A DNA stretch of 64,000 nucleotides from Phoronis australis (taxonomy: Eukaryota; Phoronida; Phoronidae), in NCBI GenBank assembly GCA_002633005.1, contig NMRA01000493.1, positions 237,647 to 301,646 on the forward strand. Reading direction: 5' to 3'. Below the pieces are notes generated by a model. The model made no database searches, was not told the origin of the DNA, and was given only the letters and a program-made list of their open reading frames with translations. Made by a program: the position numbers and the translations under genes. Below, one piece after another: positions 53,701 through 62,066 of this stretch. The number at the start of each line of letters is the position of its first letter. Position 1 is the first letter of the stretch.

Positions 53701-56700
53701 GTCATTATATCTTTATTATAACAACGGAAACAATGAAGATGCTAATCTATTGTTCTGTATGCGACCAGGTTTCCCGTGGATGACCACAGAAGAGGAATCC
53801 CAAAGTATCCACAAACAATGACCACGCACCTTAGTAACTATTACCGCGCACACGAATCCTTTCCGTGGAACCTAAACACCAAATTTTTATATCCGTGTAT
53901 TGTGTTGTATTGCTCATGGTACGGGTTCAGACTCTGTTGTATTAAGATTCCAATCCCCAACCCTGTAATATGTAGTTTGAGTAAAATTTCTAGACAATGC
54001 AGGTTTATGGATTTATTCTCCTTCAAATGAAGAGTAAAAATCAAATTCTGCACAGGTTTTTTAAAAGTAATGACTTATTGGAAGATCACACATCTAAAAA
54101 ATAAAACAATGTTTGACAATTTTATTCATTATCTTATTTGAAAATTGCCTACCTCACAGACAACTCATCTAAGTTGAAAATATTCCTTGTGAAAAAATAT
54201 AAAATACCAACCAGAGACTTGTGTACTACAAAATATGTTTTCGTAATACAATGCAAAGATAACTGTACAGTCAAAAGTGCAAATGTTATGACTCTAATAA
54301 AAAATTGCCTTCTAGATCTTTTCAACACTCTAATTGCTACAGGACAGAGTCAACCACACAAAGCTCATAAAGTCAGGGAATTACATTTAAGGTGATGTAG
54401 TCTCACTGCGAAAAAGTGATTTCGCAATATCGCTGACAACACTGGAAATCTCTTCTTCACAAACTTGAGGTAGCTGTATTTACCACATCAATGTTCTTAT
54501 CAAAACTAACCACCACAAAATGAAAAATTGGCTTGTCGGTTCCAATTAGGCAGCATTTTACAATGAAATGGTCATGAAAAAATACTTTTGCAACATGGTT
54601 TGCATTACAATTGCCCTACGATTACAGTTGTACATACATACTAGACCAGTAACAAAATTACCCATGGGAACCATAAAATGGTCAATTCGCCAAAAAAACA
54701 AGGAGCCACCAGAGCTAATGTGCCACTACTTTTCAGTACTACAACAAAAATTCATTTGAAGTGGACATAAACTCGCCTAAAATCACATAAAACAACTTTT
54801 GATTTAGACATTTTACCATCACGAAATAGGTATTACTTCCAGGTCACTTTTAGCAATTTCAGAACTTTGAAAGATCTGGCAATATGCAATTGCTACCACA
54901 CTAATAATGTGCGATTTTATACACACAGCATGGTCTCAAGGAATAGCAAACTGTCAATTCGCTACAATTCCAGAAATCACTTCCCATCTGGATAAGGAAC
55001 AAACTGAGCAAAGTTTATAGAGGTAAATGGTCTAAATCAAAACTTATTACCTCCTGGACAGAATATGGGTTTACAACCCAGGCAGAAAGATAAGTTAACA
55101 AAACCAGCCTAACTGCAACAGGGTCTCAAATTTCAGTAATATATACCCATTTACAAACAAAAATCTATAATGGTAAATAAAATGCGGAAACATAAATTCA
55201 GATCAATTACGCATCTTCAAGGAAAAGAAATAGTACAGAGGTCAGAAATCATCTAAATGTGATGGCGACACTGAGTAATCCTGTCAGACCAAAAAATCCA
55301 GTGGCTAAACAAAATGAACAATGTACCATTACCATGTGGCCCAGGATCATAATCCGTGCCTGGACAAAAACTCAGTCTTAGACTAGGTAAATTTTAGACT
55401 TGTGCTGTTCACACAAGCAGTTCTGGTGCAAACAAAGCTTGCGACAACACACAGGCCTACTTCCCTACACAGCTGTGCTGATACAATAATGCCCCCACTG
55501 GATTTAGCAGATCAGCCAGAGTATTTACAGGTCCAGCCACTGTACTGTTTCCTCCCATTGAATTTTTACAATGCTACATCCTTGACAATCGCAGATTGCC
55601 TCTTTCTATGCATACTCCACTTCCTCTGTCCCAGTTTCCCCACATTTGTTGAGAGTGGCCTATCTCAACAAATTACTTTGGACCTGTTGTGGTATAAGCC
55701 AGTAATCTTTGGCAAATACTTTTTCCCCAACTCGTTCCTCAAGCTACAAATTCTCTTTGACATATCTTCTGGGAGTAGACTTTCCGGCCTCTCTCTAGCC
55801 CCCTCACTTAGTTGTCCAGAAGGGTACCTTCTTGCTGGTTGTGAACTTTTCCATACCCAACCTTTACTAATAATCGGCAAGTCTCCAACTTCAGCAGAAG
55901 CCACTTCTTCAGCATAAGCCTTTCCTGATTCCTAAAATTGTATTAATGAAAAATTAAACATATTAAATTTAATGTGGCCATTTCGGCTCACAAAATATGA
56001 ATACCAAGCTAAAATAAGTGAAGGCACCAATATTTTTGACGGCTTTAGCATGTTTAATTAACTTCATAATCGCAGAAAATCATTGGTAGACAAAACATAC
56101 TCCCTAGTCTCTAAAAGTAGTTCATGGGCAGAAGTCATGTTACACATTTGGTGGTTGTTATGAAAAGTTATGATGACTACCTATTTTCTATGCCAATGTA
56201 TACATGTAGTTGCATAAACATCAACACATTTGAATAAGATATGATTAAGCAATAAGGCCCAAGTTATAAGCAATCACGGTGTGTCAATAAAAGTATTTTT
56301 GCATGAATGACGTGCTTCTAAAAATATTCCTCAGGGTCAGACCCTGGAGTTTAGTGATTCCTACCTGAGCTCACACGAAGCAGGACGTTGAACCTTGACT
56401 TAACGTCTTTGGTCATTTTTCAGACCTCTATCAGGCTCTATCAGATTTCTCCTCTAGTGTGCAGTGGATGTTCTCAGTGTCTTTGGCGACAGCAATATAT
56501 CTCGAGTGTTGTAACGATGATTCGGGCAAGTGAATCTAATACGGTAGATTATGTAGCTCCTGCTGCACACCTGCCTCCGAGGCAGACACTGAGACAGACT
56601 ACTTCTCAGGAGGACACGTTCCACCTCCACATCAGCTCCACGTACTCTTATAAGGTGCTCAAATGTCTCGCTCTATACCTTGTGCATTTCCCAAGAGTTT

Positions 56701-59700
56701 CCAAAGTTGTTTCTCTCCGCAATTTGTAGAAATACCACATTCGATGCGACTGGCAGTGCCAGATAAATAGATAAATTCGCAAACCCGCACTTTAGGTCAG
56801 CCATCATTCAACTAACGCATTGTAAGCTTTAGTTTGGTATTCAGACGAGTTGGATGAACAAATTTAGTATAATTTCATATTTTAGTGGGAAATGCTAGTG
56901 TCTTTAAAATTAATTAAAAACATTTAAGCAAACCAATTCTTTTAATTGTTGTATTATACCACGGCATATTAATGCGTAGAAACGGCGCACAACTAGTGAC
57001 TGGTTTAACATGACAAATACACATACGCGGTCTGAAAATAGTGAAATTCAGACACCTATTACCAAGCCTGCCTGAAGGGCTGACAAAGTTTTTATTGTAT
57101 TAATTTCAAGGGCATGGAGTCTTCTACATGTCCATGTTATTATTTTTAGTTTTCTCGCGGGGGCAGCTTCGCTATAAGGGTACAACTTACTGCTGGTTTT
57201 TCACAAGAAGGAAATGTACCTCCACGGAAACAGTTCCAGTGTTACCATGGTAACAGATATTGCAGTGTCGGTGCCGTTTTTACTGACATTGGTCATGAAC
57301 CTATCATGTGATATCAAAATTGTTCAGAAACGATTCTGTTTGAAGCAGAAACTGGAGTAGAAAATTTGGTCAAAAATGACTCATTCCACACCAAGAAATT
57401 GCCTCATTTTGCCCCCAAGAACACTTCCCTTGTATCTCCTAAACCACCAAACTTTGTGGTGTCATACTTCACCCAATTTCTCTCATCCCTAATGTGATTT
57501 ATCAGACTAAACATGGATCTGAATGGCTGACCCCCCACCTTGCCGCTTGTTGGCTGTACAGTGGTCGGTGGATCCGTGGACTGATACTTAATATCTGTTG
57601 GGTTGACTGTTGATGCGTATCAAAGCTAAAATTGACTTAGTAATTAAGATAAGACTAAAAACAGCATCAGAACAGACACCCAGTGTATTGCAGAAGTCGA
57701 CAGATGTGGTGAGAAGTTAAGGAACGCAGCCGAGTCCCTATTTCAGATTCTTTCACATAACTGGCCACTGTAATGTTATATTTGAAATTCTTTCACACAA
57801 ATGGCCACTGTAATCTGGTAAGAACTAGAGTTGCTGCCTTTCACAGGTTGACTGCTATATTATCTGTTGCTATAGTAACTGCAGGTACAAATAATAGCCA
57901 GCAACTGGCAACAACTGGTACGTGGTGTTACAATGTTTCAACAACCTGTGACTGAGGCTCTTACGGCATCACGTAGACTGGTTCAATTGAACATGATCTT
58001 TCCTTTGCTCTCAACTTTGAACTTGCCTTCATCATTCTCCAGTTATTGTCCAGTATAACACAGTGTGACAGCCAAACTCGCAGACCACAGATGGATGGAG
58101 CTGAAGCCCAGCCCACATAATCTAATTTGTGCAACACATAAAGCTACTGAACTACTTACTTTGACAGCACAACATATTTTTCAAAGAGTATTTTGCCATT
58201 GTCCAGTTTCTTTCGCTTGACAGCTCTTGCTCCCTCCGCTTTTCTCCATTTCTCCAGAACTTGTTGATGGTACTCTTCCATTCCCCAAATCTGACTGCAG
58301 AAGACTACATGCAATACATTACTGAAATACACTCAAGATGAGATTTATTTAATGCTGCATTTCGTAGAAATATAATCCTACCTTCATGGTAAGAATATTA
58401 CGAGACCTAAACGACTGTAGCTTATTGCTGGTTTTTAGCCAGTCATACAGTGTGAAATGCAACTTTATTATTATCAAATCAGAAGCTAAATTGGACATCA
58501 TGCATCTGTTTTGTGATTGCCAAATGAAAATGAGCAATCCTGTGATTGGCTAATGTAATCAGTCTCATTGGATAACTGACATATGTAGCTGTTGTGAATG
58601 GCTGATGGGCGTTCATATGCCTTGTGATTGGCTAATAGTTAAGCACCTGTCAGACCCACTAACACTTCTCATTAACACCAACTTAATGAGACAAACGCAG
58701 CAATACTTGCGTAAGTGGAATTTACAAGCGATTTTGCTTGTGCAAGGGTTTTCTAAATTTGAACTTAGTCCAGATTTTGATTTAGCTTTAATGTCATTTC
58801 TCGTTTCAGTTTATTTCGACTGTGACATGGACTGCATGAATGCTCAGTTACAAGCGTTGCACAATATATGTCAATGGGAGACGGCTGTGTTTAAACTGAA
58901 TATTATAATCCTTCACTAGAACACATGGAGTTCACAGGCTCATGCACCAACTTCCACTAAACAAACATTGCAGAGTGGCTGGACTTGATTCAGTTACTCA
59001 ATGACTACCAGTCAAGACACTTGCTTGGTCTACGAGCCAAGACACTTGCTGGTCTATGAGCCAAGACACTTGTTCGATCTGTGAGCCAAGACACTTGTTT
59101 GACCTGTGAGCCAAGAGGCTTGTTTGGCCTATTAGCCAAGACACTTGTTTGATCTGTGAGCCAAGACACTTGTTTGATCTGTGAGCAAAGACAGTTGTTT
59201 GGTCTGTGATCCAAGACTACTTGTTTGACCTGTGAGCCAAGAGGCTTGTTTGGCCTATTAGCCAATACACTAGTTTGATCTGTAAGCCAAGACACTTGTC
59301 TGGCCTATTAGGCAAGACACTTGTTTGGCCTATAAGGTAAGACACTTGTTTGAGCCATGATCTACAGAAAACAAACAAACATCACCTAGTCAGGGACTCA
59401 TCTGGGATTTCAAAAGTAGGCAATAGCCATTCAACTTCATGAGATTCACACTCATTACATCCTGGGAATCCATATGAGATCACCTGACATCACAGGTCAG
59501 GGATAGATTCCCTGAAAAAACATGGCAGCCAACCTTTGCTGATCACCAGTGTGACCTTCATGATAAAAACAGACTTAAAGATTTAATTTATAGTCTGTTT
59601 TCTCGATTTACATTTGAATTGACTATAGATTAACTAAAACAACTAATTGTAGGTTTCAATAAAGTTAATCAGAAATTCACACTAAAATATTTTTAGCTGT

Positions 59701-62066
59701 TATTTTGTCAACGGTGTCTTGAAAGGGACTGTCTTTTTTGTCTTTTGGCCATGCTGTCCAAGCCGTCGTTTACAAAAACTGGTCGTTTCATAGACAGTCG
59801 TAAAGGCTGCTACATGAGTACGTACCTAGTGTGAGCCAGCAGTGTCAACACACGTCAACCTCTGCGAGGTGGCAGGTAAACCACAGTAGTGTAGGGTGAA
59901 GCTTCATGGTCTCATTACCAGAGAGCTTTCCGTAAAATTTAAATCCAGAAATTTTGAAGTTTCAGGTGCTGTGATATCGTGAGTGCCAACAGTCTAGTTG
60001 CGGTTGCAACAGAGCTCCATTATTCAGTGCCCTCCACAACAGACAATCCAAACTCAATGAGAATTACAATTAAGATTCATGTTTAAGTTCGAAAACACAA
60101 GTTTAAAATGTCTTTATTCGCTTAAAAGGAAAGGTAACCCTGGCATACTAACTGTGACTGGCATACTTAAAATATTGGTGACACAGTGACTGGCATACTT
60201 GCTATACTTGTGACACTGTGACTGGCATACTTACTATATATTTGTGACACAGTGACTGGCATACTTACTATATATTTGTGACACAGTGACTGGCATACTT
60301 ACTATATATTTGTGACACAGTGACTGGCATACTTGCTACACTTATGACACAGTGACTGGCATACTTACTATATTTGTGTTTCATTGCGAGCACTCCTGAG
60401 TCTTATTCCTTCTGGTGTCTCCATGGATGCGCGGAAATATTGCTGGATGCAGTACTTGGTGTTGCAGCTATTGTTATCGTAGTCAATGGCCTGATGAAAA
60501 CCCAACAGAATCATCAGTACACAGTCTGGACAAGGCATGTTCATGTTCAATGCAGTTCAGGTTTTAGACTGTGCGGAAACAGGAGTGAAATGGGAAACAA
60601 GTTTACAGGTTTAAGGCAAGACAACATTCCTTCAAATTAACCTGTCCAGAGAAATGCCTAAATTTCTCACTCACGTCTCTATGAATCAAACACACTGTTT
60701 CCATGGTAACAAATGGTACAATAGAACTCCATGGTAATAGATGGTACAAAAGAACAAGAATTCATGAGCTGCAGTACAATGATTATAATTTTCTGTTTGT
60801 TATGCTCAACAATCAAGTCGTGAAAACCATCATGGACAGTCGCTCCCGACACAGTTGTGAGTCTACTTACATATTTCAAGTATGCCTTTATGATATCTGT
60901 GACAGGAAGTAATCCGTCCTTCCTGAATATTGAGCTGTTCCACTGTGCAGCTCTGGCTATCATCACGGAGCTGGCTCCTGTGTCCAGACGGAACTTCTCA
61001 ACATCTTCATAACATCTAATCTCCTTTGAGCCACCACTGAAGATGAGAGTGTAAAACAATAAGTTTTATATAGCATTTTCTTGTACTCCATATTGTTGCC
61101 CAAGTGCCGAAACAACTTTTGTCCTCGGGAAACATATCTCTCTTTCCCTCCATATGACCTGACATGTCTGAAGAATTAGTCTATTTATTTTATTAAATGA
61201 CTGATAAATATTTGCTATTCCATAATCTGTTTGGCTAGCTGAAAGGAAAACAAGTAATCAGTTAATAAATGTTGTAGTCTAGACTTTAAGCTGAACAGCA
61301 AACACAGTATCACCATGTCCACCTTCCTTTTATCAGTCCTGAACAAAATGCATGATTTAAAGGGACACTAAACCATGTCTACCTTAATAGTTTTCACAAA
61401 ATTGCTTTCATTACGTACTATGCGACATGTATGATTAGTACTTTCTTGAAAAGATGAAAGCATTGCTCATCTAAAGCTTTGTCTTCACTCCGTCACAAAA
61501 TGAATTCATTCGTCCATAAACTCCCCTGAAGAAATGTCATGCTTTCCAAATATTTTATGGACCTGATGAACTTCAATCAAAGATTTGAGGACAGGCTAAT
61601 GATTATACAGCATTTTTCAGTTTAAGCAAAAAGATTTTTAATTAAGGAACTGCCATTGTTATCAATTAATAGTCAATCATAAAGTTTACTTTTGAGTTGG
61701 ATTTCTGTCACTTAATTGTCGATGCTGATTTCTTAACCCAAATATTACCACGATCATCCGATCTTGAACTGTTGCCAAATCATTACAAACATTTTGCTTT
61801 CAATGAGAGCGCAGGTTCATGGCGACAACCAAGAATCTGTTACACATAAAGTGAATAAGCAGGCCAATAACACAGAAGCAGTTTATTGTAGAATGAACAT
61901 TCCCTTACTTTGCAATGACTGGAATCTTTAATTCTTTAGCCACTGCACAGATGATATCATTATGATTGTCGTGCTGTGGTCGTTCTTCTTTAAGACGTCC
62001 GTGAATTCCTATAGCAGCTATTCCACATGACTGTGCCAATTTGGCAAAGGATATAGTCTCTTCAAG
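41586..62066 (-). CDS. DUS2: tRNA-dihydrouridine synthase 2, seven 3' coding exons
   Basis: Exons, in transcript order: 62066-61909, 61036-60871, 60490-60369, 58294-58160, 51553-51469, 46485-46418 and 41709-41586 (stop TGA). Lengths are 158, 166, 122, 135, 85, 68 and 124, in total 858 bases or 285 residues, with every junction in phase and with GT-AG introns. The enzyme reduces uridine to dihydrouridine in the tRNA D loop with FMN and NADPH. The exons cover the end of the FMN barrel (GIHGR, ERPQH, PVIA followed by the GGS phosphate loop, ASSVMIARA), the helical domain (NTKYC) and the dsRNA-binding domain (DKSKKFAEQAAALV). The N-terminal exons with the catalytic cysteine lie beyond 64000. Introns are 0.4 to 6.6 kb and filled with repeats. 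Gene identity is sure. Confidence 0.95.
41710..42308. other. DUS2 intron, no repeat recognised
   Basis: Start of the last intron on the genomic left side. AT-rich, with no exon or repeat seen. Confidence 0.5.
42309..42733 (+). repeat. 30-bp tandem array (six units) inside a direct repeat
   Basis: Bases 42511-42690 hold six exact 30-bp units (AACATTAATGTATGGGTCTA plus TGCATTGTGC or TGTGT). The variable base alternates C, T, C, T, C, T, so the amplified unit is a 60-bp dimer. A direct repeat of about 40 bp (AATATGCGAACCACTTGGGT ...) sits at 42309-42348 and 42693-42733. Because 30 is divisible by three, several frames stay open on both strands. I do not read these as genes. Confidence 0.9.
44150..44241 (+). 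CDS. candidate exon with acidic/arginine-rich segment (P2X7-like?)
   Basis: Flanked by an acceptor (GTTTCACAG) and a donor (TTG|GTAAGC). It encodes YQFEQEYSDEEILERRREKA and TTERMDSYL. The pattern, acidic then Arg-rich then ERMDS, resembles the start of the cysteine-rich domain seen at the end of P2X7-like proteins and in some transposon genes. The cysteine part does not follow directly. Assignment is weak. Confidence 0.3.
44340..44453 (-). CDS. THAP zinc-finger first exon (transposase-type)
   Basis: The minus strand from ATG 44451-44453 encodes 38 codons ending at a good donor (GTA|GTGAGT). It begins MLRCIVPACLNY, giving the first two THAP cysteines (C-x4-C), then the conserved ISFFRLPRE block and the invariant Trp (RKWF). 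The remaining zinc ligands (C-x2-H) would be in a later exon, which I did not find. It lies inside a TTAA-flanked transposon, so a Kolobok transposase is the likely origin rather than a host gene. Confidence 0.65.
44558..45890 (+). pseudogene. LINE (Tx1/L1-like) ORF2 3' end with poly(A) tail
   Basis: Three plus-strand frames carry ordered parts of the C-terminal region of L1/Tx1-type ORF2: MVNLKSYIKSLKFTWF (44600s), FYNDWYKRGIIFIHDLL (44900s), EWWRKAYSYSINFSCDVQLK with WFQIRLTHRLLGTN (45260-45370), then CIFCN and HLYWSC, the zf-RVT cysteine/histidine motif (about 45400-45460). AATAAA at 45864-45869 and an A-rich tail from 45880 follow. Frameshifts and stops show it is dead. The 5' truncation is typical of LINE insertion. 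Confidence 0.85.
46171..46220 (+). ncRNA. hammerhead-like ribozyme core motif (candidate)
   Basis: CTGATGA (46171-46177) is followed by a hairpin GGTGT ... ACACC, then GAAAC (46200-46204) and ATGTC. The CUGAUGA, stem II, GAAA order is that of a hammerhead core, and Penelope-like elements carry such motifs. A convincing stem I is not visible, since only about three pairs form, so it may be inactive or coincidental. Confidence 0.3.
46418..46485 (-). CDS. DUS2: DUS2 exon: dsRBD beta strands (68 bp)
   Basis: Acceptor GTTTCCATTTCTACAG, donor GTGGG|GTAGGT. It encodes ECRDRLFYSMVEVDNNFYSS and PV, aligned with the DRLFSS-type strand region of DUS2. It is only 22 codons, found by walking exon phases from both sides. 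It ends in phase 2. Confidence 0.88.
46550..47235 (+). repeat. 38-bp minisatellite, about 18 units, with higher-order copies
   Basis: Unit GTCCAGAGATTGGTCATCAT plus AGTACAAGAGAGCCTAAT. A distinctive variant block, with shortened and altered units, at about 46632-46710 recurs at about 46783-46862, so a four-unit block of about 151 bp was duplicated later. Lies in a DUS2 intron. Confidence 0.9.
47236..47567. other. DUS2 intron, short diverged repeats only
   Basis: A 'ttaccaactaca' block occurs twice (47395 and 47448). No gene is seen. Confidence 0.5.
47568..48545 (+). mobile_element. 978-bp TIR element, CAGTGGCGGAT family
   Basis: Starts CAGTGGCAGATCTAGG, ends CCTAAATCCGCCTATG, with a 15-G run near 48500. 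Collinear with 15380-16338. The flanks (CCATG and AATGA) do not match, so a target duplication is not visible. It carries a tRNA-like segment at 47785-47850. Confidence 0.8.
47785..47850 (-). other. tRNA-like segment inside the TIR element
   Basis: The minus strand reads GGTGGTGCAGTGGTAAAGC (A-box-like) and, further on, GAGTTCGAGTC (B-box-like). Same position as in the copy at 15380-16338, so it was part of the ancestral element. Not a complete tRNA. Confidence 0.65.
48546..48719. other. DUS2 intron, nothing recognised
   Basis: Short spacer between the TIR element and the repeat block. Confidence 0.4.
48720..50960 (+). repeat. 2.2-kb block of repeat units with CTCF-like cores
   Basis: Units of about 450 bp carry, in order, ATGGCCACTAGGTGGCGCAA, 'aaacgggaggatagc', 'aaatttcatgaaaat', 'gaagatacaaagg', ATTGCCACTAGGGGGCACA, 'gtccgaaagtcgtca', 'gttaggagatacagcca', and GCCACTAGGAGGCGCCACAG. 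CTCF-like cores lie near 48946, 49096, 49242, 49387, 50077, 50238, 50383, 50526, 50689 and 50833. The block ends in CGGACGGACGCCG. Solo units are at 4122-4440 and 63950-64000. Frames across it on the minus strand are not genes. Confidence 0.85.
50961..51468. other. DUS2 intron, nothing recognised
   Basis: A CGGACGG-rich tail ends near 51000. The rest shows no repeat or exon up to the DUS2 exon at 51469. Confidence 0.5.
51469..51553 (-). CDS. DUS2: DUS2 exon: first helix of the dsRBD
   Basis: Acceptor TTCCTTTATGTAG, donor CACACG|GTAAGA. It encodes RDFVQSVSPKEILHNYLKVQ and a Lys-rich KKAKFHT end. This aligns with the first dsRBD helix of animal DUS2. It starts in phase 2 and ends in phase 0, matching both neighbours. 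Confidence 0.9.
52303..52490 (+). repeat. minisatellite, four units of about 55 bp
   Basis: Units contain CAGTACAATAAATCTCAAGC, then 'ccattgcatgaaacagtcc' and 'atttcac', with progressive divergence from left to right. Confidence 0.8.
52491..55664. other. DUS2 intron; no gene seen
   Basis: A stretch with the core GCGGCAAGGTGGGGGTCAGC at about 52582 has an inverted partner at about 57525-57545 (see findings). Frames at 53395-53655, 53776-54030 and 54138-54395 show no recognisable domains. Confidence 0.45.
55665..55931 (-). other. 88-codon open frame after a splice acceptor, in a DUS2 intron
   Basis: A minus-strand frame opens directly after an acceptor-like TACAATTTTAG and runs ESGKAYAEEVASAEVGDLPI to a stop at 55665. 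Composition is protein-like (charged, with Lys/Arg clusters). It lies in the 6.6-kb DUS2 intron, same strand. It could be an alternative last exon of DUS2, an exon of a nested element or chance. The in-phase DUS2 exons on both sides do not need it. Confidence 0.25.
55932..58159. other. DUS2 intron; short direct duplication
   Basis: Bases 57746-57820 hold two copies of a block of about 37 bp with GAAATTCTTTCACACAAATG (first copy: GATTCTTTCACATAACTG) and GCCACTGTAAT. No gene is recognised. The frame at 56388-56729 shows no domain. Confidence 0.5.
58160..58294 (-). CDS. DUS2: DUS2 exon: linker and start of the dsRBD
   Basis: Acceptor GTCTTCTGCAG, donor TCAAA|GTAAGT. It encodes QIWGMEEYHQQVLEKW, a basic stretch (VKRKKLDNG) and FEKYVVLS. 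It corresponds to the variable linker of DUS2 proteins. It ends in phase 2. Confidence 0.9.
58295..59004. other. DUS2 intron; CCAAT-like repeats
   Basis: The block 'gattggctaat' or a close variant occurs near 58545, 58600 and 58625. No gene is seen. Confidence 0.45.
59005..59355 (+). repeat. 25-27-bp minisatellite, about 13 units
   Basis: Unit GAGCCAAGACACTTGTTTGA plus TCTGT, with variants (GGCTTG, GGCCTATTA) repeated in blocks. The minus-strand open frame across it follows from the repeat. Lies in a DUS2 intron. Confidence 0.9.
59356..60144. other. DUS2 intron, nothing recognised
   Basis: No exon or repeat seen in about 790 bases. Confidence 0.5.
60145..60375 (+). repeat. minisatellite of about 36 bp carrying copies of a DUS2 splice donor
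   Basis: Six to seven units of GTGACACAGTGACTGGCATA plus CTTACTATATATTT. On the DUS2 strand each unit reads CACAAATATATA|GTAAGTATG, matching the real exon end and donor at 60369. Some units have GCAAGTATG instead. Confidence 0.9.
60369..60490 (-). CDS. DUS2: DUS2 exon: helical domain; donor lies in a minisatellite unit
   Basis: Acceptor GGGTTTTCATCAG, donor TA|GTAAGTATG. It encodes AIDYDNNSCNTKYC and a helix with TPEGIRLRSARNET. The donor and the last exon bases are part of the repeat unit of the array at 60145-60375. It ends in phase 2, and the next exon completes Tyr. Confidence 0.95.
60871..61036 (-). CDS. DUS2: DUS2 exon: FMN phosphate loop
   Basis: Acceptor CTCTCATCTTCAG, donor TAT|GTAAGT. 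It encodes the GGS of the phosphate loop, a helix (YEDVEKFRLDTG) and the second FMN contact ASSVMIARAAQWN, then the start of the helical domain (TDIIKAYLKY). It ends in phase 0. Confidence 0.95.
61037..61908. other. DUS2 intron, nothing recognised
   Basis: 872-base intron. No repeat or RNA gene is seen. Confidence 0.5.
61909..62066 (-). CDS. DUS2: DUS2 exon: barrel strands with HGR motif
   Basis: Acceptor TTTCAACTTTCTAG, donor AA|GTAAGG. It encodes LEETISFAKLAQSCGIAAIG, then IHGR, ERPQH and the start of the PVIAN loop. The final Asn codon is completed by the next exon. It ends in phase 2. Confidence 0.95.

Noticed and set aside
59005-59295. 96-codon minus-strand frame with a 9-residue repeat
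   Set aside because: It is a translation of the 25-27-bp minisatellite.
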